Both the position numbers and the translations under genes were made by a program. Shown here piece after piece: positions 5,240 to 6,180 of a stretch of 6,180 nucleotides of DNA. Numbering within the stretch: position 1 is the stretch's first letter; every line of letters starts with the position of its first letter. The stretch is taken from positions 1 through 6,180 of the forward strand of contig SFHN01000082.1 of the NCBI GenBank assembly GCA_004555635.1, written 5' to 3'. This stretch comes from [Eubacterium] saphenum. GTDB taxonomy: Bacteria; Bacillota; Clostridia; Oscillospirales; Ruminococcaceae. The notes beneath the pieces were generated by a model. That model saw only the letters and a program-made list of their open reading frames with translations. It had not been told where the DNA came from and made no database searches.

Positions 5240-6180
5240 ATGGGAAAACTTAGAATCGGTATACTCACAAGCGGCGGCGACTGCCCCGGTTTGAACGCAG
5301 CATTGCGCGGTGCGACCACCGCCATTCGCGAACGCATGCCCGGTGCTGAGATCATCGGCATCGAAAACGGCTTTTCCGGGCTCACGGAGGGACATTCCCG
5401 TGTGCTTGGACATGAAGACCTGTCCGGCCTGCTCACGCGCGGCGGCACCATACTGGGTACGCGGCGCACACCGTACAAAACGGCGTCTCTGCTTGCCGAA
5501 GAGGAAAACGATGCCGCAATCGCCGCGATGCGGGACGCATGCAATGCGTTGGGGCTTAACTGTCTGCTGGTATTGGGTGGACACGGCACGCATCGCACCG
5601 CGCTTAAACTGGCGCAGGCAGGCGTAAACATTTTGGCGCTGCCCAAAACCATTGATAACGACGTATACGGTACGGATGTTTCGTTTGGATTTCAAACCGC
5701 TGTCGAAACAGCCACCGAGCAGATCGACCGTCTGCACACAACGGCCGCCAGCCACGGGCGTGTGATGGTCATTGAGCTGATGGGACATCATGCGGGCTGG
5801 CTTGCTTTGCACGCAGGTCTTGCAGGCGGCGCAAATGTGATTCTGCTGCCGGAGATCCCCTATTCATACGAAACGGTAAGCAAGGCGGTGAGCGCACGCG
5901 CCAAAGCCGGCAAGGCATTTTCCATCATTGTGATCGCCGAAGGCGCCATGACGCAGGACGAATTCCGCATGGCAAAAGAGGAACGCGCGCAGCAGCGCAA
6001 AAAAGACGGATTTTCCTATATTTCCTTAAAACTCGCGGAGGAGATCACTTCCCGCACCGGGTTTGAAACGCGGGCGGTCATTCCCGGGCATATTCTGCGC
6101 GGCGGAACGCCCTGCGCTTTTGACCGGATTCTGGCAACCAAAATGGGTGTTGCAGCGGCAAAGCTGATTGCCGAGGGGTG
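5240..6180 (+). CDS. 6-phosphofructokinase (3' end outside window)
   Basis: The 313 visible codons encode a PfkA-fold phosphofructokinase, which phosphorylates fructose 6-phosphate in glycolysis. Motifs in order: TSGGDCPGLNA (10-20), GTRRTP (73-78), GGHGT (113-117), PKTIDND (135-141, with catalytic base D139), MGHHAGW (181-187), AEGA (233-236, E234) and PGHILRGGTP (282-291), which includes the sugar-phosphate-binding His/Arg. The length is near complete for a family of about 320-370 residues. The phosphoryl-donor positions carry Gly at G116 and Lys at K136. By the known rule, Asp at the first position means pyrophosphate use, so ATP is the likelier donor, but the Lys is shared with pyrophosphate enzymes. 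H115 replaces the usual metal-binding Asp of the GGDG loop; I recall relatives with Asn there. No promoter or terminator separates it from the loader gene 42 bp upstream. Codon usage differs from that gene. Confidence 0.92.
   Translation, partial: MGKLRIGILTSGGDCPGLNAALRGATTAIRERMPGAEIIGIENGFSGLTEGHSRVLGHEDLSGLLTRGGTILGTRRTPYKTASLLAEEENDAAIAAMRDACNALGLNCLLVLGGHGTHRTALKLAQAGVNILALPKTIDNDVYGTDVSFGFQTAVETATEQIDRLHTTAASHGRVMVIELMGHHAGWLALHAGLAGGANVILLPEIPYSYETVSKAVSARAKAGKAFSIIVIAEGAMTQDEFRMAKEERAQQRKKDGFSYISLKLAEEITSRTGFETRAVIPGHILRGGTPCAFDRILATKMGVAAAKLIAEG

Noticed and set aside
5081..5812. Long minus-strand open frames opposite the loader and phosphofructokinase genes
   Set aside because: The plus strand encodes strongly conserved phosphofructokinase motifs throughout. 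The opposite frames lack any family resemblance and span two real genes.

Overview
The window looks like a chromosomal segment of an endospore-forming member of the Firmicutes, probably a clostridial organism of the Oscillospiraceae/Ruminococcaceae kind with roughly balanced GC. The grounds are a GerA/SpoVAF-family spore germination gene, a DnaD-domain gene paired with a DnaI/DnaC-type helicase-loader gene (a Gram-positive primosome arrangement), and strong AGGAGG-type ribosome binding sites. No lineage closer than this can be read from the sequence alone.

Layout. (1) Bases 1-649, minus strand: the N-terminal 216 codons of a GerA/SpoVAF-family spore protein whose 3' part lies outside the window. 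(2) Bases 650-775: a 126-bp divergent intergenic region. It holds a sigma-G-like promoter reading left and a near-consensus extended -10 sigma-A promoter reading right, with their -35 elements directly abutting. (3) Bases 776-3100, plus strand: a complete 774-residue P-type cation ATPase whose TM4 and TM6 sequences resemble the CtpE (Ca2+) group. (4) Bases 3101-3192: a GC-rich hairpin, probably a terminator, overlapping a good sigma-A promoter for the next gene. (5) Bases 3193-4206: a DnaD/DnaB-type replication initiation protein with an N-terminal winged-helix-like region and two DnaB_2 (DDBH2) repeats. (6) Bases 4217-5197: a DnaI/DnaC-type AAA+ helicase loader with a cysteine cluster, 10 bp downstream. 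(7) Bases 5240-6180: a 6-phosphofructokinase of the PK-TIDND, GG-x-GT kind, truncated by the window end. It has an excellent ribosome binding site but no promoter of its own that I can see.

How the parts work together. Genes 5 and 6 form a replication-restart/initiation operon: the DnaD-like protein remodels DNA at the origin or fork, and the AAA+ protein loads the replicative helicase. The phosphofructokinase follows in the same direction with only 42 bp between, so it may be read through from the same promoter. Its codon usage is clearly different from that of the loader gene, which may mean high expression, transfer or a chimeric join. The spore gene and the ATPase are divergently transcribed and may share regulation.

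I see no mobile element, CRISPR array, tRNA, rRNA or defence system. Most of the window is recognisable housekeeping or sporulation sequence. The points most worth a second look are the back-to-back sigma-G/sigma-A promoters, the histidine in the phosphofructokinase nucleotide/metal loop, and the composition change at about 5240-5290.
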